64,000 nt of DNA from Mya arenaria. Taxonomy: Eukaryota > Mollusca > Bivalvia > Myida > Myidae. A program made the translations under genes and the position numbers. The notes below the pieces were generated by a model. It saw only the letters and a list, made by a program, of their open reading frames with translations. It searched no databases and was not told where the DNA came from. Shown piece by piece: positions 33,979-45,740 of this stretch (position 1 is its first letter; each line of letters opens with the position of its first letter). The DNA lies in NCBI RefSeq assembly GCF_026914265.1, contig NC_069134.1, positions 16,027,205 to 16,091,204 of the forward strand, written 5' to 3'.

Positions 33979-35411
33979 TCAAGAGGCCATGGAAAAAAAT
34001 GCCCAATTGCCGTTTAAGTAATAGCCGCCGCCAAGGTCGGCTCTACCCGCGCTGTCGGTAAACAGTTGTAAATGTTCGTTTTTCAAATGTAACATACCCC
34101 ATTGAAACTTGTTAAGAAAAACAAGTTCGCGCATTCCTTCTGTTATCCTTATTTTATGAAATTCATGTTTTATACCGTACATTGCATCATAAAATCGCCG
34201 CAAAAAAGCTCTGCTTGAACGAATTGCCTGGTCGAAAAAGCAAAATTTACCAGCGAGTGACTGAAGGTCTCGCAATGTTATTTTCTTCCTAGTTATATAG
34301 AGCAAAATTAGGGACTTCAACTCTGCGATTTTGTGCTGGGGTATTCTTATAAGCATTTGTGAAGAATCAATTTCCAAACCCAGAAAAACTATTACAGTGG
34401 AAGGGTCCGTGCTTTTTCCATCGTTAATTGGTACACCCAACTGTACACATACTTGATGGAAAATGGAAAGTAAATGTTGGCAGTTGCTAGTTCCATGTGC
34501 CCCACAAAATATGAAATCTTCCAGATAATGATCAAGTGATGGAATTTTTGAAATGTCTTTTACCAGCCAATGGATAAAGGTCGAAAATGCCTCGAAATAA
34601 TGTGGTGCGCGACTGGCGCCAAAAGGTAAATTTAAGTTTATATAAATTTTGCCATCAAATTTAATACCTAATAATTCCAAGTCTTTAGGTGATATTGGAA
34701 GTAGCCGGAATGCATATTTTATATCACGTATTGCCATTAACGTTGATCTTCCCAATTTCAATATCATGTCTGCCACTGTGTCAAATTTTGTGTACGATAC
34801 TGATTTTAATTGACTAACTATGCGGTCATTAACACTACCGCCAGCCCGTGGATATCTTAAATGAGTGATAAGGCGCCAACCGCCATCAGACTTCGGTACC
34901 AAGTCTATGGGAGAAATTCGAAGATTTTTAAACGGTGGACTAAAAAACGGCCCGGCCATTCGACCCTCCAATATTTCTTTTTCCAATTTATCGAAAACTA
35001 CGCTTGGTCGAAGTTTATCCGATCGCATTCTTTTGCATCGATGGGTTCGCGCGACCCTTCAAATCCTAAACTAAAACCAAATCGGAAACCATTCTTTAAT
35101 AATGTTGCATGGACCTTATCGGGATATCGCTGTAAAAATGCGTCTAAATTTGATGTGTTTATGGGACTGTAGCCGGGGTCCTTAAGACGACGGACGGGAC
35201 ACGAATCGTTGTTAGTAACGAGGGGAGAACTTGGACCCGAGGAAAGGGCGAGTAATTGAACGACCCCGGACGAGTGGGAACCTTGTCCGCGCGAGGTGAG
35301 CTGCGTCACGGACAGGTCGGGGCCCGGGGTGTGGGACAGAACGTCATTGGCTAACGCAAGACCTACAAGGATGATCAAGATTGCAGAACATACAACTATG
35401 TCGGTAAGCAC
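33979..35411 (-). pseudogene. element C reverse transcriptase with YLED in place of YLDD
   Basis: The RT frame (35028-33979, preceded by 35411-34998 in another frame) shows LEKEILEGRMAGPFFSPPFK, DLVPKSDGGWRLITHLRYP, MAIRDIKYAFRLLPI, LNLPFGASRAPHYFEAFSTF and the active-site block LDHYLEDFIFCGAHG. The second aspartate pair is Y-L-E-D, where element A has Y-L-D-D. The frame runs into RNase H (LQLFTDSAGRADLGGGYYLN) and stops at 33979. The upstream frame (LKDPGYSPINTSNLDAFLQR) belongs to the same protein, so one frameshift lies near 35000-35030. Confidence 0.8.
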
Positions 35412-35700
35412 AAACTATTCGATGGCATTGTCTATAATTGAAATCAAAGCATTTCTTCTCGGCGAGTTTGCCAATATTGCTTACAACTGCCAAGGACGGA
35501 CCCATGCAAAGGAGCCACAATTCGTAATCTATTTTTGCGAAGGACGGGCCAGTTGGGTTGGCGGCAAATCTAAGTCGAAACAGCTGGTCATAATCACGCC
35601 AGCCTAGGCCGGCGTGCTTTTTGGCGGCTAGCCGGATGTCACGGCCATATTTTAACAATTCCTGAGTCCTGCCCGGATGAGAAGCCAAAAATGGACATGA
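35344..35700 (-). pseudogene. element C gag C-terminus and Cys/His motif
   Basis: The frame reads ASHPGRTQELLKYGRDIRLA, then KIDYELWLLCMGPSLAV, and ends KKCFDFNYRQCHRIVC with a further Cys/His cluster (RHSCMFCNLDHPCRSC). It matches the element A gag. Confidence 0.65.
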
Positions 35701-35806
35701 AGACTAAGAAAGCATCTGTTCACGAACTGATATCGTTTACTTTTTGTTGTGTGGACTTGTTGTCAATAATTAGCCGACCGTCCTGGCCTATCATTAACGA
35801 TTTATT

Positions 35807-36361
35807 TTACTCCTTGACACCTGATTTAGAATCAATCAAAGAAGAGAATTCTACAATTGCACCAGACACAATTTTATTCTTAATTTGATGCAAGATGTTG
35901 CACCCAACATTTGAAAAGACACTTGGCATCTGATTCATTGTGTTATCAATAACCGTTAAAGGCAACGGATCAGAAAGGAAATGTTCCGTACCTGCACCTT
36001 GTTCACCGTTCGCGACCAATAGCTGCGGAATGCTGATGGGCCCATTCAATGGCTGGAGGCCTTCCAGGGCGGCGGTTTGTAATCGGTTGCCAGTGAAGAA
36101 TAGTGACGCGACCTAAGATGTGGGTACCCTCCCTGTATTAGCCAGGTCTATGGGCGCTATAGGACCATCATCTGCAAGAGCCGCAGTGCCGTTAGTCAGT
36201 GCCACAGATGCATCAGATGCATCAGCTGTAGCCGCGGCTAGACCGGAATTCACCGTCGGTGCTGATGCGGGGACTGCTGCGATTGCGTTGGATTCGGGCG
36301 TCTGCCCTGTCGGTACTGAAGGGGTCCACCTTGCCCGCTTGGCGGCCTGAAACTCTTCCAC
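35807..36361 (-). pseudogene. element C gag N-terminal fragments
   Basis: 36361-36113 encodes MEEFQAAKRARWTPSVPTG and an Ala-rich stretch; it corresponds to VEEIRSAKRAQLNPPAP of element A. 36049-35807 carries the following SVFSNVGCNILHQIKNKIVS segment in another frame. Confidence 0.6.
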
Positions 36362-38017
36362 AATATCTCAATGCGGAATGCCATCTTTCGGTCCGACTGC
36401 CTTAACTAGCAATCCTAGCTCTTAAAAAACTGACCTTTCGGTTCGACTGCCTGAACGAAAATGAATCGGTGTGGTTGTGCGCTCGATTTAGCGCATGCGC
36501 TGAATCTATTTTTAAGTTTTAACCAATGAAATGCTTTAACGAAATAGCGGACGCGGGAATCTTTTGATTACGTAATACTGTAAGGCGCCCTCAAGCGGAT
36601 CTGTTGAATGATTAGATGTGTATTGCTAACGTAAACATCAAGGTGCTGAAACGGGTTGATTATTTTCGATAACAACAGCTATTTCATAGTTAATAGCTGG
36701 TAATATTAACAACGCCGAGCAATCGCAGTGGCAACGCGGCTAGGTGTGACAGGGGTTTAAACGTCCACCTACTGCCTCTTATCCGATTCACATCCTCCAT
36801 CAGATTTCCGTTGACAATGTGTTAGGCAATGAGATTGTGTTTTAAATCAGACTACGCTCACTCTGCCCTGTATCAATTATTTAGAGTTTACTTCATGGTA
36901 TCTAACTATGTCATTATTTTTTGTATTTGTGAGGACATATCAATGGTGTGAACTTGTTTTTCCTTTAAACTTTGAGAATGTACAATATTTATTATAAAAT
37001 TGGAGTTAGTTGGTAGTTTGGGATTTGAATAATCAACTACTTGCTAGTTGCAGATGGGGATTCGAATAATCAACTACATTGTAGTAAGATGTTAAAGTTA
37101 ATGTTTAGCTACTCGGCCATTTCAAGTTTGCTATTTGCGAATATCCGACTACCAACCAGTTAGTTGTTGTGAATTCATATTTTGTCGTGTTTTATGGTTG
37201 AAAGGTACACAAGTGTAGAAATTACACGCTAAATGTATTTAATGCAAGAACACATATGTGTATTTTTACACATACTGCTTTATTTCACTATTTTTCCTAT
37301 ATTAACCAGTTGATCATTCTAACATTTCCAGTTGGTTATTCGCGAATACATGTTTTGTGTTCAGATTGTGTCTATTGATATAGTCTCACACTTATTGCAT
37401 AATATCAAGCAGATTACCTGGGTCGTGTAAGGTTTGCTTGGCTTTAGTAAATTTGACCACAGCAAACACTGTCTCTTCATGTCGTGCTGTGTCCGTCTTG
37501 ATATAAAAGAAATAAATCGTTAAGAAATTGAATGGCTTCGTGTATGAAAAGAAAACAAGTATTGTGCACGCTGACATTTTTACAGCCATTAATAAAGAAT
37601 ACAACTATACTGAGCTCAGTGTTGAATAGTATTTGTTCATGAACAACAGAAGTTAATAGTACATCCTGACCATAACAAACTAATACAAAACATTAAATCG
37701 TTCATAGACGTCTATCTTTTGCCGTGCGACCTTTGGACAATTGCATTTTTCCCATCTGCTCTGCAATTTATACAGTTAGGTAAAGGTCATACGCCGCTAT
37801 AACGTTCAGTGCTGTTAAGAAAAGTTCTCAGGCAGTGTATGCCCGCAAAAGGCAGACATTTTCCACTGACGGTATGAACACCGCAATTTTGTTCTTCCTG
37901 TTGACAAAGCGTTCGGTTAAAGACATCAGGAATAAGTGTTTATTCTCCGGGTCGCAAAGGACCCTGGACTAAAGACACCAACAAGCAATAAAAACAACGA
38001 CGATGTTTTCATTTTTG
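36362..38017. other. sequence beyond element C and intergenic DNA
   Basis: The first few hundred bases may be the 5' non-coding region of element C; a repeated TTTCGGT(C/T)CGACTGCCT occurs at 36391 and 36435. Short direct repeats of AATAATCAACTAC occur near 37027 and 37069. No gene is seen. Confidence 0.4.
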
Positions 38018-38102
38018 AATTTTTACCTTTATGCCTAAAAAAGATTAGGATAAGCGAGGAAAAAGGGTCGGTCGGGCTACCGGAAACAACGCGTTTTTTA
38101 GG
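38018..38102. mobile_element. end fragment of the TIR element family at 124-1488
   Basis: CTTTATGCCTAAAAAAGATTAGG, GCGAGGAAAAA, GGGTCGGTCGGG and ACCGGAAACA appear in the same order as near 1400-1465. Confidence 0.65.
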
Positions 38103-39297
38103 GGGGCTAATGGTTTTATTTAAATTCATCAGCGTCTCACAATGTTCAAGAATATCCACTTGTCTTAAAAAGCATACCTCTGATGTTGCCCAATAGCTCC
38201 TGATCGTTAGACTGTATCACATCATTACCTTTATGTTCAGTCTTCGGGTCTGCAAAGAGCCTATATGTATTGTGACGCCATGTTTTTTAAAGCAAGAATA
38301 GGTCTCCACCGGTCAAGGTCGTGCTAGAAATGACCAATTATCAGGCAAATTACCGCTTAAAACATGGCTACAGCAAATTGTCGCCAAATCTTTATTTATG
38401 AACAGTTTTGCACTAAAATGTTAAGAAATAAGTTCCGCGCTCTATTACATTACGCGCAGAACTAACAATATATACAATACCTTACATCTTTAAAACATTT
38501 GATCGGTTTTAAACGCATATGGCTGATATGTGTGCATCGAAATGGTGTACAGTATTTCATCGAATAAAAGTGTACTGTGAAATAATGAAATGCGGCCTTA
38601 TTCCCTTTAAAGGTTTCAATCAATTATTTTCGAATCAAATTTCGGAGAAGCAAATGTTAAATAAAAAAGGAATACATTTATATTACGACAAATATATGGC
38701 AGCTATAAAGTATATCTAAGTGTGATCATTTAATGGAATGTAAAGATGTACATGTTTACAATTGATTCCCATTTTTAATGAGCCAATCACGGAAGAACGA
38801 TATAATGGTTCACCAGCATGACATTTTAGACTGAAGTGAATATGCAAGATGTTAAGATAGACACACTGGTATCGGAAAACATGTCCTTTAAGGACGATAC
38901 ATTTAATCATGCCCTCACGGGTACGCAGTATTTGTCTTGGTTACATGGTTATTATTTTAGTACGTATATCATAAAAATGCAATCGAGTGGGAGTAAGCAA
39001 TCGTCCAGGGACAAACTAGGTTCGACCATAATGCGTGTTGTTTTGTACTGATACTTGTGGGGACACCAGTTGTAATTCAAAACAAAATCATCTAGATCCT
39101 GCTTGCGTTTTTATTAGATTTACTGCTTTGTTATTACACAGTAATCTACAAAGAGTAGTAAATGTACATTATAATTTAAGAAAATTAAAGCTATATTTCA
39201 AACTAAAATACACACTCCTAACTAAATCATTTTGGTTAGGAATGTTAATAATATAAGAAGATAAAACAAGCAGATATGGTCATTTCTCTGTCGCTCA
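38103..39297. other. intergenic, no gene seen
   Basis: AT-rich. Several short unassigned frames; a TTTATT at 39110-39115 could be a minus-strand polyadenylation signal for the C1q gene that follows. Confidence 0.4.
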
Positions 39298-39668
39298 TCA
39301 CAGCAGGTAACCAGAGAAGGTGGAAAAGTTGAAGCCATATATGGTTGGATTATTGTTTCTCACGTTTCTTATGGACACTGTTTCACCTTTCTTCACATGT
39401 ATGATCACGGTTTGGCTGAACTGCTCCCAATCGTTGGTTCCATGGAAATTAGCCACTACATTGCCTTGGTGAACGATCGCAAATTGAATGGTAAGTTCCT
39501 CTTTCAGATGGAATAGACTCGAGGTGAGCATGTACATTCCGCTTCTTGGGGCTTTGAAAACGCCGATGGGCCGGAAACCATAACCTTTGTTCAGTAAGAC
39601 TTTGTCAAAAATGACATCCTGGTTTACGCTCATTTTCTGGTTGGTGGTTTTAACTGCCGAGAATGCAA
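39298..39668 (-). CDS. C1q gene 3 exon 2 (C1q domain)
   Basis: About 123 residues, phase-1 start, ending in TGA at 39300-39298. The block NDWEQFSQTVIIHVKKGETV parallels REQFSQTVIIAVNAGEEI of gene 1, so the two domains are paralogues within one family. Confidence 0.85.
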
Positions 39669-41133
39669 CTAAAACAGAAGGAGGAAGAATTAGTAGGTTT
39701 AAAATCATGTTGCCACAATGCAAACGTACGTCTTGTGAATACACACTGTTTAGAGGTGTGTATCTTAGTGGGTCAAAGTCGTATTAGAGCATTGAATGAT
39801 ACCTAAACGTTGCCGGACTTGAATTCAGGAAAGTACATGTATAGCATCTATCAGCTTAAGTACGAATGTTTGTACTTGGCACAGCTTTTTAATGGACGCA
39901 TTCGGATTATTATCAGCTTTTCGAGCGCTTAGCCTTATTTATTCAAATAAGTAAAAAGGGACTAACTTTTATCATTAAAGCAGAGAACAAAGTCTAGTAG
40001 TAAATTCTGTATTTAAGCATAGATTAAGGCTCACTTTTTATAATAATTTTATTTTTATTTTTGATAGGTAAGATACTTTTAAGAACAATACAGTAAGATG
40101 TTAGAATACACGAAGTATTGTCAAACTGAATTGCACTAAATATAATTAGTCAACATATTGGTGAGATCTATTGCACATTACCATTACTTGATTTTCAGAG
40201 ATTTTCTTGAGGAAGACGAGGTGAAACTAAGATTTTGGAAGAATTCTTTAAAAAAATGCTTGGTTGCTTTTCAGGAATTTCGTTATTTCTTGTCTGATAA
40301 ACTCCAAAAAAGTTGAATATCCGTTTTATTTCAAGAACACATTAACATGGAACATTAAAAACCTAGTTTTATTTTGTAAAAATGATCAGATGGTAAATTC
40401 AGACAAACACGGTTTTTCCTTTTCATTTTTTTTTGGTAATGTCTTGGTAATTACAAACAAAAAGAATACTTGTTTGATACTTGTTTGATTGTTATGCATA
40501 ATTGTGTCTAAATAACTGGGTCTGTTTTAAGATATTTACAGTTCTTTAATGTCGTAAGTGAATTTTGGATTTGAAAGACTTACGCTCTCTGATGATACGC
40601 CATTCACATGACAGAATATGCTGGCACACATTAATTGTTTACTTATAAATAGTATATCTTTTAAAAACATATATTGCAATATAGTTGTATCTTTATCATC
40701 GTCGATATATTTTCGAAGAAATCATAACTCTAGAATAGTTCTCTCAACATTGCGCCAGCGAAAGTGACTTAGTAAAAGTAGTCATAACTTTCTTCACAGT
40801 CGTCGTAAAATATAAAATGTTTAATCTTAAGGATTGTTCTCAAAAAAACTATCGTTATACATGCAAACTACGTACTAAAAATATATTATTCCAGGAACAC
40901 TCGAGACGTTATGCTTTTTTAATTACACAAAAAGCAAGATAAACCATTTTCCAATGTCTCTGCATTTGACAAATCTATGCAACAGTTCATACGAAAAGAA
41001 TTGGGTTTCATTTCAAAGCAATTATATATACAAGAAATATACCTCGTGAGGACCGGTGACGTCTAGCGTCTATATTTCCCAGATAGCAGAGGCAGAAAGC
41101 CAACAAAAGCAGACGACATCTGAGTTGTACCAT
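39298..41133 (-). CDS. C1q gene 3: short secreted C1q-domain protein, two exons
   Basis: Model: exon 1 41133-41043, exon 2 39668-39298 (stop TGA included), 153 residues. Exon 1 encodes a signal peptide MVQLRCRLLLLAFCLCYLG followed by a short basic linker (ARRHRSSR) with no coiled coil. The intron is phase 1, GAG|GTATAT to TTTTAG|TTGC, and the join creates VAFSAVKT, the start of the C1q domain. The domain continues with VIFDKVLLNKGYGFR, VFKAPRSGMYMLTSSLFHL, and closes STFSGYLL. The upstream in-frame ATG at 41190 would bury the hydrophobic segment, so the inner ATG is preferred. Bivalve proteins of this plan are soluble defence lectins by analogy; function here is inferred. Confidence 0.85.
39669..41042 (-). 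other. intron of C1q gene 3
   Basis: 1374 bp bounded by GT and AG on the minus strand. AT-rich; no nested gene or clear repeat is recognised. Confidence 0.6.
41043..41133 (-). CDS. C1q gene 3 exon 1 (signal peptide)
   Basis: Thirty codons plus one base. The Leu-rich core CRLLLLAFCLCYLG fits a cleavable signal peptide. The donor is CACGAG|GTATAT. Confidence 0.75.
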
Positions 41134-41385
41134 CTTTGCAATCGGAAGATTCGCCAAAGGCGTGTTGTCAGTGTGTCTGCTCAAAGACAACAGTAAAAGT
41201 AATGTTTAACTGATTGGTAATATTAATAACATAATGCATGTCTTACTCAGCAAACACTTGAAATAATAGGAGGAGCTCAATCGCTTCTCCTAAATGCATG
41301 AGTTCAGAAGCCCCAGCAGCGACAGACAAACACTGGTCATCAGTAAGCTGTCAGAAGTCGTAAACAGTTTCCTTTCTAGTTCGTA

Positions 41386-41727
41386 TAAGCTGCACTCTCA
41401 CAGATTGAACGTTTAGACAACTTCTTTATTTTTGTCTTGGAACTAGCCATTTTATGAGAAAATGCATAAAACCAGTGATATAAGACTGCTGACAAAAAAT
41501 CAGATCGCAGATTTTCATATTTAAGTTCGAAAATTGATGTTTTATGCATTTTTCTTTAACCGTTAGTAACGTTTTTAGCCATTACACATTATTTTTTAAA
41601 CGGAAATATGAAAATCTGCGATCTGATCTGTTGTGAGCAGTCTTATAGCACTGGTTTGCAGATATTTAAAACAAAAATTTGCTCATTCCGTTGTCAAAAC
41701 GGTAAATCTGTGAGAGTACAGCTTTAA
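41386..41727. mobile_element. TIR element (MITE), about 340 bp
   Basis: The left end AAGCTGCACTCTCACAGATT mirrors the right end AATCTGTGAGAGTACAGCTT. A second inner inverted repeat, CAGATCGCAGATTTTCATAT at about 41502 and ATATGAAAATCTGCGATCTG at about 41606, flanks a central loop. No coding capacity. Confidence 0.8.
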
Positions 41728-44700
41728 TGGTACTCGATGGTCGTTTTTTTTGAAAATTCAGTTGTACTTAAGCTCAGGTCAAACTTAAGACACGAGCGGT
41801 CGGTGATTTGTAATAACCACTGGCAAACAGTTGAGGGAAGGATTCAGTCTGTAAAAGGTAAGCCGGTTTTCGCTGATGCATAAAAAGTGACAATCGATAA
41901 ATAAATTTTTCTCGAAAAGTTTGTCCTGGTCTTCATTCGGTTGACTGGACTCGGATCTATTGTCGTTACTCGATCAGTTTTTTCGCTATTTACCAGCAAG
42001 TGATCGGCGAACAGTGTTAAGATGTCTCGACCACAAGGTGAGATACCCTTTAGGAGCTTACAACGAAATTATCATTATGTAAATGCATTAAACTGCCTCT
42101 TTTGGCCCTTGTTCGTTTAAAAAGAGAAAAAAATACGATATCGCACGGAAGAAATTAAAATGTTTTCTTACAACATTTGGAAAAAAAACCTGTCATAAAA
42201 AAACAAATATTCAAACATGATACAGTGCTAATCATGTCAATTTGTATTTTTTTCAAATCACTATATTGTCTATCTATTAAAGGTATATATCATTATCAGT
42301 AGTTTATTATGATAAAAAATCAGCGTGCCGGAACGATGTTGCCGCAGTTAATTCCAGTATCGGACGACACGTTACTGCAATTAAAGGAGATTCATGTAAA
42401 GTACAGCGTTGGAGCCAATGACCGCTGAGCTTATTCCAGCTAAAATAATTTTGTCTAACCACTTTAATAACGCGTGGTACTTTGAGATGATCTTCTACTT
42501 TGTACCATTTCTACCATTGATTGAGTGTTGTTTCTCGCCGATCCGTTCTTGTCGCTAGTCAAACGTGCTGTTGAAATGGCCAATTAGTTTTAGTTCGAAT
42601 TCCGTCGAGAAGTAAATAATTAGTCATCAGAAGTATAACGGTACTCTGATACTGTTTGTAAGTCACACAACAACCATCCCTCTAAAAATTTCATGCGTTT
42701 AACTTAATTTATTTTGGTTATTATACTTTACCAATTACAAATATAGACTACAGTAGGCATGCAGTAACGAAGACCATGGTTTAATATAACAGAATATAGT
42801 GTCCAACAGACACATTTCGACGTCAGTAGCAGTAGTAATTTCACGCATTCACGCATGATAGGCCTATCGGTATGAAAATGTTTTCATTAGTTTGGTTTCA
42901 AAATGTTACACGGGTAGGAAACAGGGGGGCGTTCCTTCCTCACGGATTTTAATGCATTGAATAAAAAACATCAGCAGGCATTTTAAAGGTTAACATTCAG
43001 TGGTTCTGCGACATACCGGTAATAAGTTGCATGTTTCTACATTTAAGTCTTTTGATTTGTTTTTGTTTCTGATCTGTACATTTAGGCATTACTCATTTCG
43101 GAGGAACCAAACTTGGTCTGTACGCCCGGACGTGAAGGAGTATTTTAAGTACGCTTCTGGACATGATTGAACCCTCAACGAATATCAAATCACTTACTCT
43201 GTATATGTTAAATAAATCACTTAAATATTAATTGTGAAAAATGGAAAGATAAATACCAAAAGCGTCCCTGATATTTTTGTAATTCATATGATAAGTTGGT
43301 ACAAAATCAGTTACAATGTCACAACATACACAACATAAACATTTCCTTCAGAATGTATTGAACAAATGTTGAATAATAAGATGAGAAATGTGTTACCTTA
43401 TAACCGATATTACAAACAACTACACCAATTTAAGCATCACATTAAATTAAGAAACCCCTGAAACACAATATTTTAACATAAAGTTGTTAATTATATTCAC
43501 TTACCGCTCGAAGACGCAAAGTCGTTGAAGAAAAAATGTGTACGACTATATAAACGATCATCATGGACGACGCAGCCAATGAGAAGTATTCGTAGAAAGA
43601 TATATAATTATAAAAAAAATCGGTTTATTTCGGATTTGTTACGTGTCTTAATGATATCTTCTCGACAAACTTGTTTTTGATGCCGATAAGTAGCTTATGT
43701 ATTGTACCATATTGCGCAGTAGTCAACGAACGTTGCAAGTATTGCAAATATGCTGACAATATGCGCCTGTTGAAAACACATGAAGAAAATACTTTTTTCG
43801 AGACGGATGATGATTGCAGCTGCTGCTAAGCTTGATTATTGTAGTGTGTAACAAAACTATTATGAGGCGTACAACCAAATTATATATTGGCATTGTTATA
43901 GCCCTTCCTTCGATCTCATTTACCATTGAATTTCACAAACTGAACTATAGAACAAATAAAGGATGTCATCGTCGCGGCCGAGACGGATACATGTCAATAC
44001 ACCGAACGAGCATTACACTTTCGAATTTTTCCATATTGTAACGCTTCTGAGTCTGAACCAACGAACTGAGCTTAGTTTTTACATGACATTTGTATCTTGA
44101 ATTAAAACTATCGCATAATTTAGTGTTACAATTGAAGCAAATCTATCATTAATAACTAAGACCGTAAAAGTATTTTTACATACATCTGCTTGCGACTTTT
44201 CTCCCTTCGTACCCACAGCTCAAACAGGAGCCTGTAGGTCTGTTACAACTAAATGCCAAGCTCCCGTATGTGGTGGAGAATGCACTCTCTATATCTATGA
44301 TTAAGAATGCTACTTCAGAGTGATAGTTTGTTTAAGTCTTGGTAATGCACATACTTTACAGTTGTTATTTTTTGAATTCAGTTCAATACCTGCAATCAGC
44401 AACACAAAAATCATGAATATCTCAGAGACTAAACATTGTCAGCTGGACTAGAACTTCGCTCACTTCCGGCCTGTTGCAACATTGATTCCATTGATTTACA
44501 AAATAATAATAGTCCGAAATGAACACAAGTACTGCATTTTTTATCATTCTGGGGGTTAAAAAAGTCAAAAAAGTTAAGAGAAGCCGTTTCAATATACATA
44601 CAAAAAAATAAGTTAACATCACTAAAACATAATAGGACATGAACAAGTAAGCCTTGGTGGAGAATAGTTAGACTGAAATATACTCAATGAAACTATTTTG

Positions 44701-45240
44701 GTGCAGTTGTCATAATCGATCTACGTTAAAATATTGAAATTAAAATTTGAAAAGTTCTCGATTGTCATTGAAGCGATACTCCGATATAACATATTGGTAT
44801 TACAAACGAGTATTTCATATTTTCTGTTCCATCTAAAAAATTGTGATTGTATCTTCCGGATTGTTTTTGTAATGAATGCGCACACAAACTTATTTTGACA
44901 ATTTATTTCGATGACATTCTTTATCAATATTTTCAATATATTTCGAATTTTTACTCCATTTTGAACTTAACGTAAACTCTACCATGTTTGAACATACTGA
45001 TCATAACGTCTTTGTTTCACAATGGGGAATAGTTAGTTAATTGTTAGGATTGAACCAAGTACTCCATTACCTAGTCCATGAAGTAGACCTTAAACAGCTT
45101 TGACCCATTAATGTTATCTTTCTTTCTAATGGAGATGTCTCGTAACAGCATTACCATATACAGATATATTATACCTTACTTAAGTGGGACCCTTCTTTGT
45201 TTATCGGTCCTAATATCACTGAATTTTGATGAAAATCTAG
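41728..45240. other. intergenic, no gene seen
   Basis: About 3.5 kb of AT-rich sequence. ATGTCTCGACCACAAG|GTGAGA near 42021 looks like a first-exon end, but no partner exon was found. Short frames such as 43814-44041 and 44646-44422 are unassigned. Confidence 0.4.
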
Positions 45241-45323
45241 TTTTATGACGTCAGCGGTCCATATCATATTTTAGACCTGTCAACTTCAGAAAAAATGTTA
45301 TATGGACCGCTGACGTCATAAAA
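45241..45323. repeat. perfect 24-bp inverted repeat (hairpin) containing TGACGTCA
   Basis: Arms 45241-45264 and 45300-45323 are exact reverse complements around a 35-bp loop. Each arm contains the palindrome TGACGTCA, the CRE/ATF consensus, followed by GCGGTCCATAT. Confidence 0.9.
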
Positions 45324-45380
45324 CGGGTAAGTGCGGCTGGGTTTTTTCACAACGGCGAAAATTTGTCGCAAGTATTCATT

Positions 45381-45740
45381 TTACGCCTTGTTTAATAAAA
45401 CACATCGAAAGCGCTTTAAAAATATTGAAAGGTAACATAAAACGTTCAGTATAATATAAGAAATATTTACACACCACTTTTGGCCATATGGCATTACAAG
45501 GACCGGCCAGTTAGCCTCCGACGGTGAATGGACCTCGAAATTCATAAGTGAACACCGAAACTTTCTCTGTATCCAAAACACAGATATTAGGAAGCGACTT
45601 AGTTTACCAAGAATAGCCGTATTCGTAATACATCTACAAAAAGTGTTACTTAACTTGTCAACCTCATTGAAAATATAATTCCCAAAAACTTCACAGCCAT
45701 ATGTGATACTAGCCACAACTAAAGAGTCAAATAATAACAA
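45381..45740 (-). pseudogene. LINE reverse transcriptase C-terminal relic
   Basis: On the minus strand the frame begins LLFDSLVVASITYGCEVFG, followed by VDKLSNTFCRCIT and AILGKLSRFLISV. This matches the thumb/post-RT region of CR1/L2-like LINEs (LFDSLV..ILTYG.E.WG..). Nothing of the catalytic palm is visible upstream. It is isolated and decayed. Confidence 0.55.

Larger units (their letters stand above)
33160..36361 (-). mobile_element. DIRS/Ngaro element C, minus strand, 3'-truncated
   Basis: Reading on the minus strand: gag leader (36361-35690), Cys/His motif (about 35420), RT and start of RNase H (35411-33979), rest of RNase H (about 33978-33680), and tyrosine recombinase (33586-33160), which stops at FFREGELA against element B. 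It is the same lineage as element A by RT, gag and recombinase motifs, and better preserved through RT. No SGNH part remains. Confidence 0.8.

Noticed and set aside
36120-36350. Plus-strand Ala-rich frame
   Set aside because: It is the antisense of the element C gag leader, which aligns with element A.
27163-36790. Terminal repeats of one large composite DIRS element
   Set aside because: CGTCCACCTAC near 27163 and 36762 matches too weakly over too short a length to define ends.
42021-42042. First exon ending ACAAG|GTGAGA
   Set aside because: Good donor but only five codons and no partner exon found.
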